Source of the DNA: Aquibacillus albus
Lineage (GTDB): Bacteria; Bacillota; Bacilli; Bacillales; Amphibacillaceae
Direction: 5' to 3'
DNA: 64,000 nt
Assembly (NCBI RefSeq): GCF_016908325.1
Contig: NZ_JAFBDR010000017.1
Location: 1-64,000, forward strand
Positions 1 through 7,319 of the stretch are shown piece after piece. Position 1 is the stretch's first letter. Each line of letters starts with the position of its first letter. The position numbers and the translations under genes are program-made. Below the pieces are notes generated by a model. It saw only the letters and a program-made list of their open reading frames with translations, was not told the DNA's origin and made no database searches.

Positions 1-92
1 AGATCCCTCAGAGACGATGAGGTTGATAGGTCCGAGGTGGAAGCGTGGTGACACGTGCAGCTGACGGATACTAATCGATCGAGGACTTAACT
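1..92 (+). rRNA. 23S ribosomal RNA, 3' end (partial)
   Basis: The first 92 bases match the conserved last segment of Bacillus 23S rRNA, including the alpha-sarcin-distal end with CTAATCGATCGAGGACTTAA. The gene enters from the left edge, so only its 3' terminus is visible. A 200-bp spacer with local hairpins separates it from 5S rRNA. The exact mature end is uncertain by a few bases. Confidence 0.95.
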
Positions 93-293
93 AAAATATA
101 AAGTGAAGGCGACTGTTCAATAGCGTACGGATAGATAAGACAGCATGAAGTACTCCGAATTTTGAGTACGGAATGATGGATTAACTATACGCTAGCTATT
201 AGGAGCCGTAACTGGATTGATGAAGTCGTGTATTCGATGATCTTGTAACCTTTCTTATCTAGTTTTCAGGGTACAAAAAACCTGAATATTTCA

Positions 294-411
294 TGTCTGG
301 TGGCAATAGCGGAGAGGTCACACCTGTTCCCATGCCGAACACAGTAGTTAAGCTCTCCAGCGCCAATGGTAGTTGGGGCTTTGCCCCTGCGAGAGTAGGA
401 CGTCGCCAGGC
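294..411 (+). rRNA. rrf: 5S ribosomal RNA
   Basis: About 118 bases with complementary ends (TGTCTGGTGGC at the start, GTCGCCAGGCA at the end) and the conserved 5S core CCCATGCCGAACACAG. The ends pair as helix I. It lies between the 23S 3' end and the tRNA cluster, the usual place in a Bacillaceae rrn operon. Confidence 0.96.
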
Positions 412-420
412 ATAACAAAT

Positions 421-496
421 GGAGGATTAGCTCAGCTGGGAGAGCACTTGCCTTACAAGCAAGGGGTCGCAGGTTCGAGCCCTGCATCCTCCACCA
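421..496 (+). tRNA. tRNA-Val (TAC)
   Basis: Complete cloverleaf with anticodon stem CTTGC/GCAAG, anticodon TAC, T-loop TTCGAGC and encoded CCA. First gene of the tRNA array, 10 bp after 5S rRNA. Confidence 0.97.
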
Positions 497-522
497 TTAT
501 CTTTTTATATGTTTTTTATCAT

Positions 523-677
523 CGCGGGGTGGAGCAACGAGCAAAACATCCACCGAATTCACTTCGAGTAACTTCGACGCATTAACAACTACGAATAAGC
601 TAGAAGAGGAAGAAGTCGAGTACTTAGGAATTTACACATCAAATACTCATGAACAATCTAATTTTAATTTTTATTAT
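523..677 (+). repeat. tRNA-5'-copy element 1 (fMet type)
   Basis: Bases 523-536 repeat the first 14 nt of the tRNA-fMet gene at 678, with a similar T-rich leader before them. This truncated copy is joined at the D arm to a sequence starting ACGAGCAAAACATCC that continues to about 620; an AT-rich leader follows, then the intact tRNA. Three related elements stand before tRNA-Lys, tRNA-Gly and tRNA-Arg. Conserved motifs are ACGAGCAA, CGAGTAAC, GAATAAGCTAGAAG and a stem ACTTC/GAAGT that corresponds to ACCTC/GAGGT elsewhere. It is the most diverged of the four. Function unknown. Confidence 0.75.
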
Positions 678-754
<77 letters not shown>

Positions 755-904
755 AAAAAGTTTTCTAACTACGTCGAATTGGTTCATAGAAAGAAAACAA
801 CAGTAGTACTTGTAGAGTGCAACCAAATATTTTCACTTACTACTTTAGAAGAAATCGGTGTTAGTGAAATAAGAAAAGATATTTTCGCTATGCGAAAAAT
901 CAAT
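755..904 (+). other. tRNA spacer without recognised gene
   Basis: 150 bp between tRNA-fMet and tRNA-Asp, unusually long for this array. I see no truncated tRNA copy and none of the ACGAGCAA or GAATAAGC motifs of the four elements. It may be a fully decayed element, but the sequence does not show this. Confidence 0.4.
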
Positions 905-981
905 GGTCCGGTAGTTCAGTTGGTTAGAATGCCTGCCTGTCACGCAGGAGGTCGCGGGTTCGAGTCCCGTCCGGACCGCCA
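905..981 (+). tRNA. tRNA-Asp (GTC)
   Basis: Complete 77-nt cloverleaf, anticodon GTC in stem CCTGC/GCAGG, encoded CCA. Confidence 0.97.
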
Positions 982-984
982 TTT

Positions 985-1060
<76 letters not shown>

Positions 1061-1120
1061 CTTAACTTAAATATAGTAGATAATCTATTATATAGTGATA
1101 TTCTATTTTAATCTAATTAT

Positions 1121-1271
1121 GAGCCATTAGCTCAGTTGGTAGAGCAACGAGCAATGCTTCTGTGAATTTTCGACGAGTTACCTCGAAGCATCAATCATCA
1201 TTGAATAAGCAAGTAGATGCAGAGGTCATTCCAATAAAAAAGCTGTAAAATAATAAGGATATAAATATTAT
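1121..1271 (+). repeat. tRNA-5'-copy element 2 (Lys type)
   Basis: Bases 1121-1146 are identical to the first 26 nt of tRNA-Lys at 1272, including the preceding ATTAT. After position 26 the copy switches to ACGAGCAATGCTTC and the element continues to about 1224. Inside it ACCTC-gaa-GCATC can pair with GATGC-a-GAGGT across the segment GAATAAGCAAGTA. A diverged AT-rich leader then precedes the intact tRNA-Lys. Element plus leader is about 125 bp. Confidence 0.85.
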
Positions 1272-1344
1272 GAGCCATTAGCTCAGTTGGTAGAGCATCT
1301 GACTTTTAATCAGAGGGTCGGAGGTTCGAATCCTCCATGGCTCA
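1272..1344 (+). tRNA. tRNA-Lys (TTT)
   Basis: 73-nt cloverleaf with acceptor GAGCCAT/ATGGCTC, anticodon TTT and T-loop TTCGAAT. The 3' CCA is not encoded. Its first 26 nt are duplicated in element 2. Confidence 0.96.
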
Positions 1345-1350
1345 CATTTA

Positions 1351-1435
1351 GCGGGTGTGGCGGAATTGGCAGACGCGCTAGACTTAGGATCTAGTGTCTT
1401 ATGACGTGGGGGTTCAAGTCCCTCCACCCGCACCA
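1351..1435 (+). tRNA. tRNA-Leu (TAG)
   Basis: 85-nt class II tRNA with long variable arm, anticodon TAG in stem CTAGA/TCTAG, encoded CCA. Confidence 0.96.
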
Positions 1436-1492
1436 TAGTTTTTCAATGAGCGAAGTAAAATATCTTTCCGTTGTTATTCTAAAAACTAGAAT

Positions 1493-1567
1493 GCGGAAGT
1501 AGTTCAGTGGTAGAACACCACCTTGCCAAGGTGGGGGTCGCGGGTTCGAATCCCGTCTTCCGCTCCA
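1493..1567 (+). tRNA. tRNA-Gly (GCC)
   Basis: Complete cloverleaf, acceptor GCGGAAG/CTTCCGC, anticodon GCC, encoded CCA. Confidence 0.97.
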
Positions 1568-1582
1568 GATTTATTATGCCAA

Positions 1583-1671
1583 GCCGGGGTGGCGGAATTG
1601 GCAGACGCACAGGACTTAAAATCCTGCGGTAGGTAACTACCGTGCCGGTTCGAGTCCGGCCCTCGGCACCA
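1583..1671 (+). tRNA. tRNA-Leu (TAA)
   Basis: 89-nt class II tRNA, anticodon TAA in stem CAGGA/TCCTG, variable arm GGTAGGTAACTACC, encoded CCA. Confidence 0.96.
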
Positions 1672-1728
1672 TAGTTTTTTGCGCAAGCAAAATAACTTTC
1701 CATTTTTTTAAAAATATAAATATTTAGT

Positions 1729-1805
1729 GCGCCCGTAGCTCAATTGGATAGAGCGTTTGACTACGGATCAAAAGGTTAGGGGTTCGACTCCTCTCGGGCG
1801 CGCCA
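1729..1805 (+). tRNA. tRNA-Arg (ACG)
   Basis: 77-nt cloverleaf, acceptor GCGCCCG/CGGGCGC, anticodon ACG (read as ICG after deamination in known bacteria), encoded CCA. Confidence 0.97.
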
Positions 1806-1809
1806 TTAA

Positions 1810-1886
1810 CGGGAAGTAGCTCAGCTTGGTAGAGCACTTGGTTTGGGACCAAGGGGTCGCAGGTTCAAATCCTGTCTTCCCGACCA
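1810..1886 (+). tRNA. tRNA-Pro (TGG)
   Basis: 77-nt cloverleaf, acceptor CGGGAAG/CTTCCCG, anticodon TGG, encoded CCA. Confidence 0.97.
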
Positions 1887-1903
1887 TTGTAATGTTATAT
1901 TAT

Positions 1904-1976
1904 GGGGCCTTAGCTCAGCTGGGAGAGCGCCTGCTTTGCACGCAGGAGGTCAGCGGTTCGATCCCGCTAGGCTCCA
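1904..1976 (+). tRNA. tRNA-Ala (TGC)
   Basis: 73-nt cloverleaf, acceptor GGGGCCT/AGGCTCC, anticodon TGC in stem CCTGC/GCAGG. CCA is not encoded. Confidence 0.96.
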
Positions 1977-1986
1977 CTTTAATTTT

Positions 1987-2063
1987 GGCGGTGTAGCTCA
2001 GCTGGCGAGAGCGTACGGTTCATACCCGTAAGGTCGGGGGTTCGATCCCCTCCGCCGCTACTA
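1987..2063 (+). tRNA. tRNA-Met (CAT), elongator
   Basis: Cloverleaf with acceptor GGCGGTG/CGCCGCT (G-U closing pair), anticodon CAT in stem TACGG/CCGTA. The three bases after the discriminator are CTA instead of CCA, so the end must be trimmed and remade by nucleotidyltransferase. Confidence 0.92.
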
Positions 2064-2071
2064 GTATTAAA

Positions 2072-2148
2072 GGACCCTTAGCTCAGCTGGTTAGAGCTAT
2101 CGGCTCATAACCGATCGGTCGCAGGTTCGAGTCCTGCAGGGTCCACCA
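2072..2148 (+). tRNA. tRNA-Ile2 (CAT, lysidine type)
   Basis: 77 nt with anticodon CAT. Acceptor GGACCCT and the arm sequences match the Bacillus tRNA-Ile(CAU) that TilS converts to a lysidine anticodon, not a methionine tRNA. It directly follows the elongator Met tRNA, as in B. subtilis trnB. Assignment as Ile2 is by family resemblance. Confidence 0.88.
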
Positions 2149-2157
2149 GAAGAATAC

Positions 2158-2250
2158 GGAGGAGTACCCAAGTCCGGCTGAAGGGATCGGTCTTGAAAAC
2201 CGACAGGGGCTTCACGGCCCGCGGGGGTTCGAATCCCTCCTCCTCCGCCA
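2158..2250 (+). tRNA. tRNA-Ser (TGA)
   Basis: 93-nt class II tRNA with a long variable arm, anticodon TGA, acceptor GGAGGAG/CTCCTCC, and a terminal GCCA after the acceptor stem. Confidence 0.96.
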
Positions 2251-2256
2251 TCAATT

Positions 2257-2332
<76 letters not shown>

Positions 2333-2351
2333 CTTTTTATATAATTGAGTT

Positions 2352-2437
2352 GGAGGGATAGCGAAGTTGGCCAAACGCGGCGGACTGTAAATCCGCTCCC
2401 ATCGGGTTCGTAGGTTCGAGTCCTACTCCCTCCACCA
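2352..2437 (+). tRNA. tRNA-Tyr (GTA)
   Basis: 86-nt class II tRNA, anticodon GTA in stem GCGGA/TCCGC, acceptor GGAGGGA/TCCCTCC, encoded CCA. Confidence 0.96.
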
Positions 2438-2456
2438 TGTATCTAAGTATTGTTAT

Positions 2457-2600
2457 GCGGGTGTAGTTTAGTGACGAGCAAAACATCCACCGAGTAAGCT
2501 ACGAGTTGTCCCGAAGCATATAACACCTTTGAATAAGCTAGAAGATGCAGGGACATGAAAAGAGCGTAAGCCAAAATTTAAAAATAAGATAAATCTCCAT
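2457..2600 (+). repeat. tRNA-5'-copy element 3 (Gly-TCC type)
   Basis: Bases 2457-2473 repeat the first 17 nt of tRNA-Gly(TCC) at 2601 and then switch within the D loop to ACGAGCAAAACATCC. The body carries GAGTAAGCTACGAG and the related GAATAAGCTAGAAG. Its long-range stem is TGTCCC/GGGACA, where element 2 has ACCTC/GAGGT, so both sides of the stem have changed and pairing is kept. GCAT/ATGC extends the stem. An AT-rich leader follows. Confidence 0.85.
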
Positions 2601-2674
2601 GCGGGTGTAGTTTAGTGGTAAAACCTCAGCCTTCCAAGCTGATGTCGAGGGTTCGATTCCCTTCACCCGCTCCA
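2601..2674 (+). tRNA. tRNA-Gly (TCC)
   Basis: 74-nt cloverleaf, acceptor GCGGGTG/CACCCGC, anticodon TCC, encoded CCA. Its first 17 nt are duplicated in element 3. Confidence 0.96.
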
Positions 2675-2679
2675 ATTGT

Positions 2680-2753
<74 letters not shown>

Positions 2754-2820
2754 TTTCACTTTTGGTTTTATTAAGTTTAGAAGTGATAAGTCTATTCTTT
2801 ATAACATATATACACGTTGT

Positions 2821-2971
2821 GCGCCCTTAGCCCAGCAGGATAGAGCAACGAGCAACACTCCTTCCGAAGAATAGGCTACGAGTAACCTCGAAGCACACTG
2901 CTTCTTGAATAGGCTAGTAGATGCAGAGGTAGCTATGAAGTTATACAGAAATAACTTTATTCTAATTTCAT
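2821..2971 (+). repeat. tRNA-5'-copy element 4 (Arg-TCT type)
   Basis: Bases 2821-2847 repeat the first 27 nt of tRNA-Arg(TCT) at 2972 with one change (CCCAG for CTCAG in the D stem). The copy then joins ACGAGCAACACTCC. The body contains GAATAGGCTACGAG and GAATAGGCTAGTAG, two related halves, and the stem ACCTC/GAGGT. An AT-rich leader precedes the intact tRNA. The mismatch shows that the truncated copy is free to drift. Confidence 0.85.
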
Positions 2972-3045
2972 GCGCCCTTAGCTCAGCAGGATAGAGCAAC
3001 AGCCTTCTAAGCTGTGGGTCAGAGGTTCGAATCCTCTAGGGCGCG
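2972..3045 (+). tRNA. tRNA-Arg (TCT)
   Basis: 74-nt cloverleaf, acceptor GCGCCCT/AGGGCGC, anticodon TCT, CCA not encoded. Its 5' 27 nt are duplicated in element 4. Confidence 0.95.
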
Positions 3046-3071
3046 TAGCATTTTATTTTAAATTTTTTAAT

Positions 3072-3143
3072 GGCCCGTTGGTCAAGTGGTTAAGACACCG
3101 CCCTTTCACGGCGGTAACACGGGTTCGAATCCCGTACGGGTCA
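3072..3143 (+). tRNA. tRNA-Glu (TTC)
   Basis: 72-nt cloverleaf, acceptor GGCCCGT/ACGGGTC, anticodon TTC in stem CCGCC/GGCGG, CCA not encoded. Last tRNA of the array. Confidence 0.95.
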
Positions 3144-3148
3144 TCAAT

Positions 3149-3205
3149 TAAAGACTACATATCTCTTGTAATAATATTATTACATGGATGTGTAGTCTTT
3201 TTTTA
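3149..3205 (+). terminator. Terminator of the rRNA-tRNA operon
   Basis: AAAGACTACA pairs with TGTAGTCTTT around an AT-rich loop and is followed by a run of T. It ends the tRNA array. Confidence 0.9.
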
Positions 3206-3282
3206 TGTGTTGGAATGTTGACTTCCGCGAATTAAAATGTTATATTTTTGATAAATATTCTGAATAAAGGGGTGGCTGTTAA

Positions 3283-4074
3283 ATGGGAATATTAAATCAA
3301 TTTGAAGAGTGGGGCAGGGAAAATCAAAAGTCAGAAAATACAATAAAGACATATACGGGTTCATTAAAAATGTTTGATAGATGGTTACAAGAACAAGGTG
3401 CTTCTTTGTCTGAAGTGAAAAAATCGGATGTACAAGCATATATGAATTACCTTGATGCTGAAAAAAACCACAGTGCCTCCACGATTGACAAAGTATTTGC
3501 AGCCATCCGTGTATATGCTCAGTTTTTAAATAAATCCGAGATTACTCAGAATATTAATCGAAAAGAGAAGGAAAAAAATATTTATCAAACAGCACCAAAA
3601 TCATTGAATGAAATAGAGAAGAAAAAATTAATCAGTCAAGTTAAAAAAGACGGAAATCTTAGGAATATAGCTATTATTCATATTTTATTATACACGGGTA
3701 TTCGAATTTCTGAATTGTGCAGTTTAAAGCATTCAAATATTGAAATTAATGGACAAAAAGGTGTACTAACTGTACCAAATTCAGATAATGATGGTCGAGT
3801 GATTCCCCTTACTAAAGATACAGTATATCATTTAGAGAGATATATGGAAACATTAGAAACTAGCGAAGGATTACTGTTTCTTTCTAGAAATAATAAACCA
3901 TTGACTCCAAGAGCAGTTCAATTAGTTCTGCAAGCGTACAATGTAAGTCCAAACTTATTACGACATACTTTTTGTCATGATTTAATTAACAATGGAATGG
4001 ATCTATCTATTGTAGCACAACTAGCAGGGCATCAAGATATAAATATGACTAAGCGTTATATTAAAACTTCATGA
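3283..4074 (+). CDS. Tyrosine-type recombinase/integrase
   Basis: 263 aa. An N-terminal SAM-like DNA-binding domain (about 1-90) precedes a phage-integrase catalytic domain (about 105-263). Visible catalytic motifs are GIRISEL (first Arg), LLRHTFCHDL (His-x-x-Arg), LAGHQDI (second His) and the nucleophile in KRYIKTS at the very C-terminus. The length suits a XerC/D-like or small integrase, shorter than most phage integrases. Start ATG follows AAAGGGGTGG. It sits alone between the tRNA array and xpt, so its substrate is unknown. Closeness to tRNA-gene duplications is suggestive only. Confidence 0.88.
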   Translation: MGILNQFEEWGRENQKSENTIKTYTGSLKMFDRWLQEQGASLSEVKKSDVQAYMNYLDAEKNHSASTIDKVFAAIRVYAQFLNKSEITQNINRKEKEKNIYQTAPKSLNEIEKKKLISQVKKDGNLRNIAIIHILLYTGIRISELCSLKHSNIEINGQKGVLTVPNSDNDGRVIPLTKDTVYHLERYMETLETSEGLLFLSRNNKPLTPRAVQLVLQAYNVSPNLLRHTFCHDLINNGMDLSIVAQLAGHQDINMTKRYIKTS

Positions 4075-4138
4075 GATTAAGTCCGGGTGGAAACACACCG
4101 TGGATTGGGTTAGAAGTAAGGTAACAAAATTAAATATT

Positions 4139-4208
4139 CACTCGTATATTAGCAGGAATATGGCCTGTGAGTTTCTACAGGATGACCGTAAATGATCCGA
4201 CTACGAGT
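4139..4208 (+). promoter_or_regulatory. Purine (guanine-type) riboswitch aptamer
   Basis: P1 pairs ACTCGTA (4140-4146) with TACGAGT (4202-4208). The L2/L3 cores GATATGGC-like AATATGGCC, GTTTCTAC and GACCGTAAAT match the purine aptamer. The specificity base in the CCGACTA junction is C, which in this family selects guanine, not adenine. GAGTAAGC at the 3' side of P1 is complementary to GCTTACTC of the terminator at 4271, giving the usual ligand-OFF switch for xpt. Confidence 0.93.
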
Positions 4209-4268
4209 AAGCGGAGAAGAAAATATTATCGATTTTTATTGGTTGTCTATATAGTTGTTTTTTTCAAA

Positions 4269-4297
4269 AGGCTTACTCTTTAGAGTAAGTCTTTTTA
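4269..4297 (+). terminator. Riboswitch expression-platform terminator
   Basis: GCTTACTCT and AGAGTAAGT form a stem followed by CTTTTT. The 5' strand can instead pair with the 3' half of aptamer helix P1, so termination should occur when guanine is bound. Confidence 0.85.
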
Positions 4298-4363
4298 CAC
4301 GATAAGAAAGCAATTTGACGTTGTAAGAGATACAAGGTATTGAAGGTAATTATCAGATATTGA

Positions 4364-4954
<591 letters not shown>

Positions 4955-4976
4955 TCTAATAATCTATAGTAAAAAA

Positions 4977-5013
4977 ATATCCCTGGATTGCTTATGAATC
5001 CAGGGATATTTTT
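4977..5013 (+). terminator. Terminator after xpt
   Basis: ATATCCCTGGATT pairs with AATCCAGGGATAT around a 7-nt loop, followed by TTTT. Shows that xpt is a single-gene unit. Confidence 0.92.
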
Positions 5014-5191
5014 ATGAAAGGATGCCAAAATATTCTAAATATTAATACTGTCCTTTTTACAGTGACTTATCAAAAAAAGATTCCTCTTCATGGCATTTAA
5101 CAAATTTGATAATAGAAAAGATAATTTCGATAAGTAATAGCCAAAATCTTCCTCAATATGATATAATCAAAACACACGTTCCCTTATCGAG

Positions 5192-5374
5192 GTGAAAATC
5201 ATTTTAGTCTGTCTTGGTGTAATAACAGGGGGGAGCAAGGGGAGTGGATGTGGAAATTGTTATGATTGCCATTCCTCGTCAATGATAAAAGATGTGAATG
5301 GAGAGCAGGCCCGAACCTGCTCTTTGATGAATGAAATGAAGACATGTAAGAATTGCATGTTTGTCAAAATCTGA
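5192..5374 (+). CDS. Small cysteine-rich ORF, doubtful
   Basis: 60 codons from GTG with eight Cys, including CGNCYDC at 20-26 and CKNC at 52-55, an arrangement that could bind a metal. I do not recognise the family. The GTG overlaps the only GAGGTG that could serve as ribosome binding site, and an internal hairpin (GAGCAGG/CCTGCTC, then TTT, near 5302-5324) could be a terminator, both of which argue against a real gene. The flanks are xpt and an XRE regulator on the other strand. Confidence 0.3.
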   Translation: MKIILVCLGVITGGSKGSGCGNCYDCHSSSMIKDVNGEQARTCSLMNEMKTCKNCMFVKI

Positions 5375-5421
5375 AAAGTGGAACCTTATCTCATAAGAAA
5401 TGTATAGTAAAAAAGGATCTA

Positions 5422-5787
5422 TTAGTTGATTTGTTCTTTATCTGTATTCTTTTTCCACTCTAGCATGACATTAATAATTTTAAGTAAAGTTTCTCTATCT
5501 TCATTGTCTATTTCAACTAAAAGATTGTTTAATTGAATGATTGTATCGTCCTGGGTCGGGGTCTGAAGTGTTGAAAATCGAAACAATTCTTCCAAGGAAA
5601 CATTTAATGCTTTTGTAACTTTATCCAACGTATCTACAGTTACATTTTTTTCGCCACGTTCTAACTGGCCAATGTAAGTAGGATGTGTATTGGATAAATG
5701 GGCTAACTCTTCTTGGCTCAATCCTTGTTTCTTTCTCAACATCCTTATGCGTTCACCTATAATTTTTGCTAATGCTGTCCTGGGCAT
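5422..5787 (-). CDS. XRE-family transcriptional regulator (SinR-like)
   Basis: 121 aa from the ATG at 5787, preceded by GAGGTG; an in-frame upstream extension to 5826 lacks a ribosome binding site. The N-terminal HTH_3 domain (about 8-65) carries QEELAHLSNTHPTYIGQLERG. The C-terminal tail is acidic and helical, possibly a SinR-type dimerisation segment. It is divergent from an sda gene, and the shared intergenic region holds two identical palindromes that are good operator candidates. Function beyond DNA binding is not shown. Confidence 0.88.
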   Translation of the reverse strand: MPRTALAKIIGERIRMLRKKQGLSQEELAHLSNTHPTYIGQLERGEKNVTVDTLDKVTKALNVSLEELFRFSTLQTPTQDDTIIQLNNLLVEIDNEDRETLLKIINVMLEWKKNTDKEQIN

Positions 5788-5872
5788 TCTGCTCACCTCT
5801 AGTAAAAATATACCCTCATTTTGCAAAGTTTCGAATATACTATTAATATTATTTTTAATTTATTGAAATACT

Positions 5873-5952
5873 ATAGGTACTATTGTAGTATGAAAATATT
5901 GAATACATATCTGACAGGTAAAAAGGTCAATAGTTACTCCCATAGGTACTAT
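5873..5952. promoter_or_regulatory. Paired palindromes between XRE gene and sda
   Basis: ATAGGTACTAT occurs at 5873-5883 and again, identical, at 5942-5952. Each is an ATAG/CTAT inverted repeat. The first overlaps a second palindrome, TACTA-ttg-TAGTA (5878-5890). They lie 86-155 bp upstream of the XRE start and 50-130 bp upstream of sda. Operator role is inferred. Confidence 0.5.
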
Positions 5953-6003
5953 TTATCGATGTGAATATATGTAATAAAACGATTAGGGGAGAGGTGATGT
6001 TTT

Positions 6004-6135
6004 ATGTTTGAAAGTCTATCAAATCAAAAGCTTTTAGAAGCTTACAAAAAAGCTATGGAACTAAAATTAGAAAAAGACTTTATTGATTTGCTTATTACAG
6101 AGCTAACGAATCGTGGGCTGAAAATAACAAAATAG
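6004..6135 (+). CDS. sda: Sda, sporulation histidine kinase inhibitor (copy 1)
   Basis: 43 aa, starting MFESLSNQKLLEAYKKAM and containing KDFIDLLITELTNRG, which aligns along its length with B. subtilis Sda. Sda blocks the KinA/KinB phosphorelay when DNA replication is disturbed and so delays Spo0A activation. The two-helix hairpin pattern is visible. ATG follows GGAGAGGTGATG. A second Sda-like gene is convergent at 6251. The gene was found by reading the frame directly. Confidence 0.87.
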   Translation: MFESLSNQKLLEAYKKAMELKLEKDFIDLLITELTNRGLKITK

Positions 6136-6250
6136 TATTGTATTTGTCCAATACTTAGATGAAGGGAGAAGCCATCGAGTCAGATTAGTTATGACTATAT
6201 CCACAACATATTTAAAAATTAGAAGCATTTGTATTGTGTATATACCCAGT

Positions 6251-6394
6251 TTAACTACCTCTTAAAACCTCTTCTAGGCTAATTCCCCTACGTTTGATCT
6301 CGTTTTCCAATAAATGAATAAAGTCTTGATCGGTGTTTAATACTACTGCTTTCATAAAAGCTTCAACTAATAGTTCATCACTCAGATAATGCAA
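6251..6394 (-). CDS. sda: Sda-like checkpoint protein (copy 2)
   Basis: 47 aa from TTG at 6394, preceded by [22 protein letters not shown] and [14 protein letters not shown] match B. subtilis Sda even better than copy 1, notably the LSDELL start and the NEIKRR segment. The gene is convergent with copy 1, with 115 bp between their stops. Two copies imply separate signals or partners, but this is inference. The start codon is the least certain point. Confidence 0.85.
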   Translation of the reverse strand: MHYLSDELLVEAFMKAVVLNTDQDFIHLLENEIKRRGISLEEVLRGS

Positions 6395-6549
6395 TTAAAT
6401 AAATCCCCTTTAAGCGAATGGCCTTCTATCCCTTCACCCAATCTATAGTATAAAATAGACCTTCTTCCAATTATAGTGAGAATTTTTACCAATATTTTTT
6501 ATATTTTTTGTCTATACTTCTAGATAACTATTTTTTAGAGGGTGAAGCG

Positions 6550-7266
6550 ATGAAGAATCATTCACAAAATGGGATGAATAATTCACAATCTGCAGAAATA
6601 AGCAACTATGTTGGAAAGCTTCTACGTGATAATTTTGGAAAAGGTCCTGAGGGTGTCTATGTTTCGATTGGTTTTACATTTATTACGATTTATATCCGAA
6701 ATTTCATTACGCCGATTGAAAGGGTCTTGTTAGAACAAAAAAATCTCGCCTATGTGGAGGAAACGAGAGATTTGGTGATGACAACCATTATACCAGAAAT
6801 TAAGGCGAATATTTATCGGATTACTGGCATGGAAGTGATGGAGTTTTACTACGATTGGGCGATGCATAACAAGTCAGCTACGTTTGTTTGTATTTGTTCT
6901 GATCAAACCCAAAGTAATCAAGCGTTGCAGTCAACATTCCATGGTAAGGAAAAAATGGTTGATGAAATTATCCATATAAGCTCAATGGCTCAGAAGGCAC
7001 CTGAGGAAATCAGTGCATACATGCTAAATAATCGGACATACGTGTTTATTCGCAACGGGATATTAGTCAACATTGAAAAGGAATTGATACGAGATGGATT
7101 TAAAGAAAATTTGAAGCTGGCTAAAAGAAGGTTAGAGAAGCGATACCTACATAACAATGGTCATTGGGAAGAATACCTAAATTCAAAGATCATCGATATA
7201 TTTGTTGATTGGGATTTTGAAATAGACAAAAGTATCATGTTGTTTATTACGAATCCAACAAAATAG
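6550..7266 (+). CDS. DUF2294 domain-containing protein
   Basis: 238 aa from the ATG at 6550, which has GAGGGTG seven bases upstream; the frame is open to 6508 but without a ribosome binding site. The N-terminal half (VGKLLRDNFGKGPEGVYV, then IERVLLEQ) is the DUF2294 core; the C-terminal half looks like a second, diverged copy. No signal peptide or membrane segment. The molecular function of DUF2294 is not established. A terminator follows 15 bp after the stop. Confidence 0.8.
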   Translation: MKNHSQNGMNNSQSAEISNYVGKLLRDNFGKGPEGVYVSIGFTFITIYIRNFITPIERVLLEQKNLAYVEETRDLVMTTIIPEIKANIYRITGMEVMEFYYDWAMHNKSATFVCICSDQTQSNQALQSTFHGKEKMVDEIIHISSMAQKAPEEISAYMLNNRTYVFIRNGILVNIEKELIRDGFKENLKLAKRRLEKRYLHNNGHWEEYLNSKIIDIFVDWDFEIDKSIMLFITNPTK

Positions 7267-7281
7267 GCTTCTGTGAAATGG

Positions 7282-7313
7282 AAAAAGGGCAGCCATCTTT
7301 GGCTGCCCTTTTG
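7282..7313. terminator. Bidirectional terminator
   Basis: GGGCAGCCA/TGGCTGCCC stem with A-tract on the left and T-tract on the right. It can end both the DUF2294 gene (+) and the RNA candidate transcribed from 7595 (-). Confidence 0.9.
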
Positions 7314-7319
7314 TCGTAA

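Noticed and set aside
755-904. A fifth tRNA-linked element before tRNA-Asp
   Set aside because: No copy of the tRNA-Asp 5' end and none of the conserved element motifs are present.
1121-1146. A second functional tRNA-Lys (and likewise fMet, Gly, Arg) gene
   Set aside because: Each upstream copy ends in the D arm; no anticodon or T arm follows before the intact gene.
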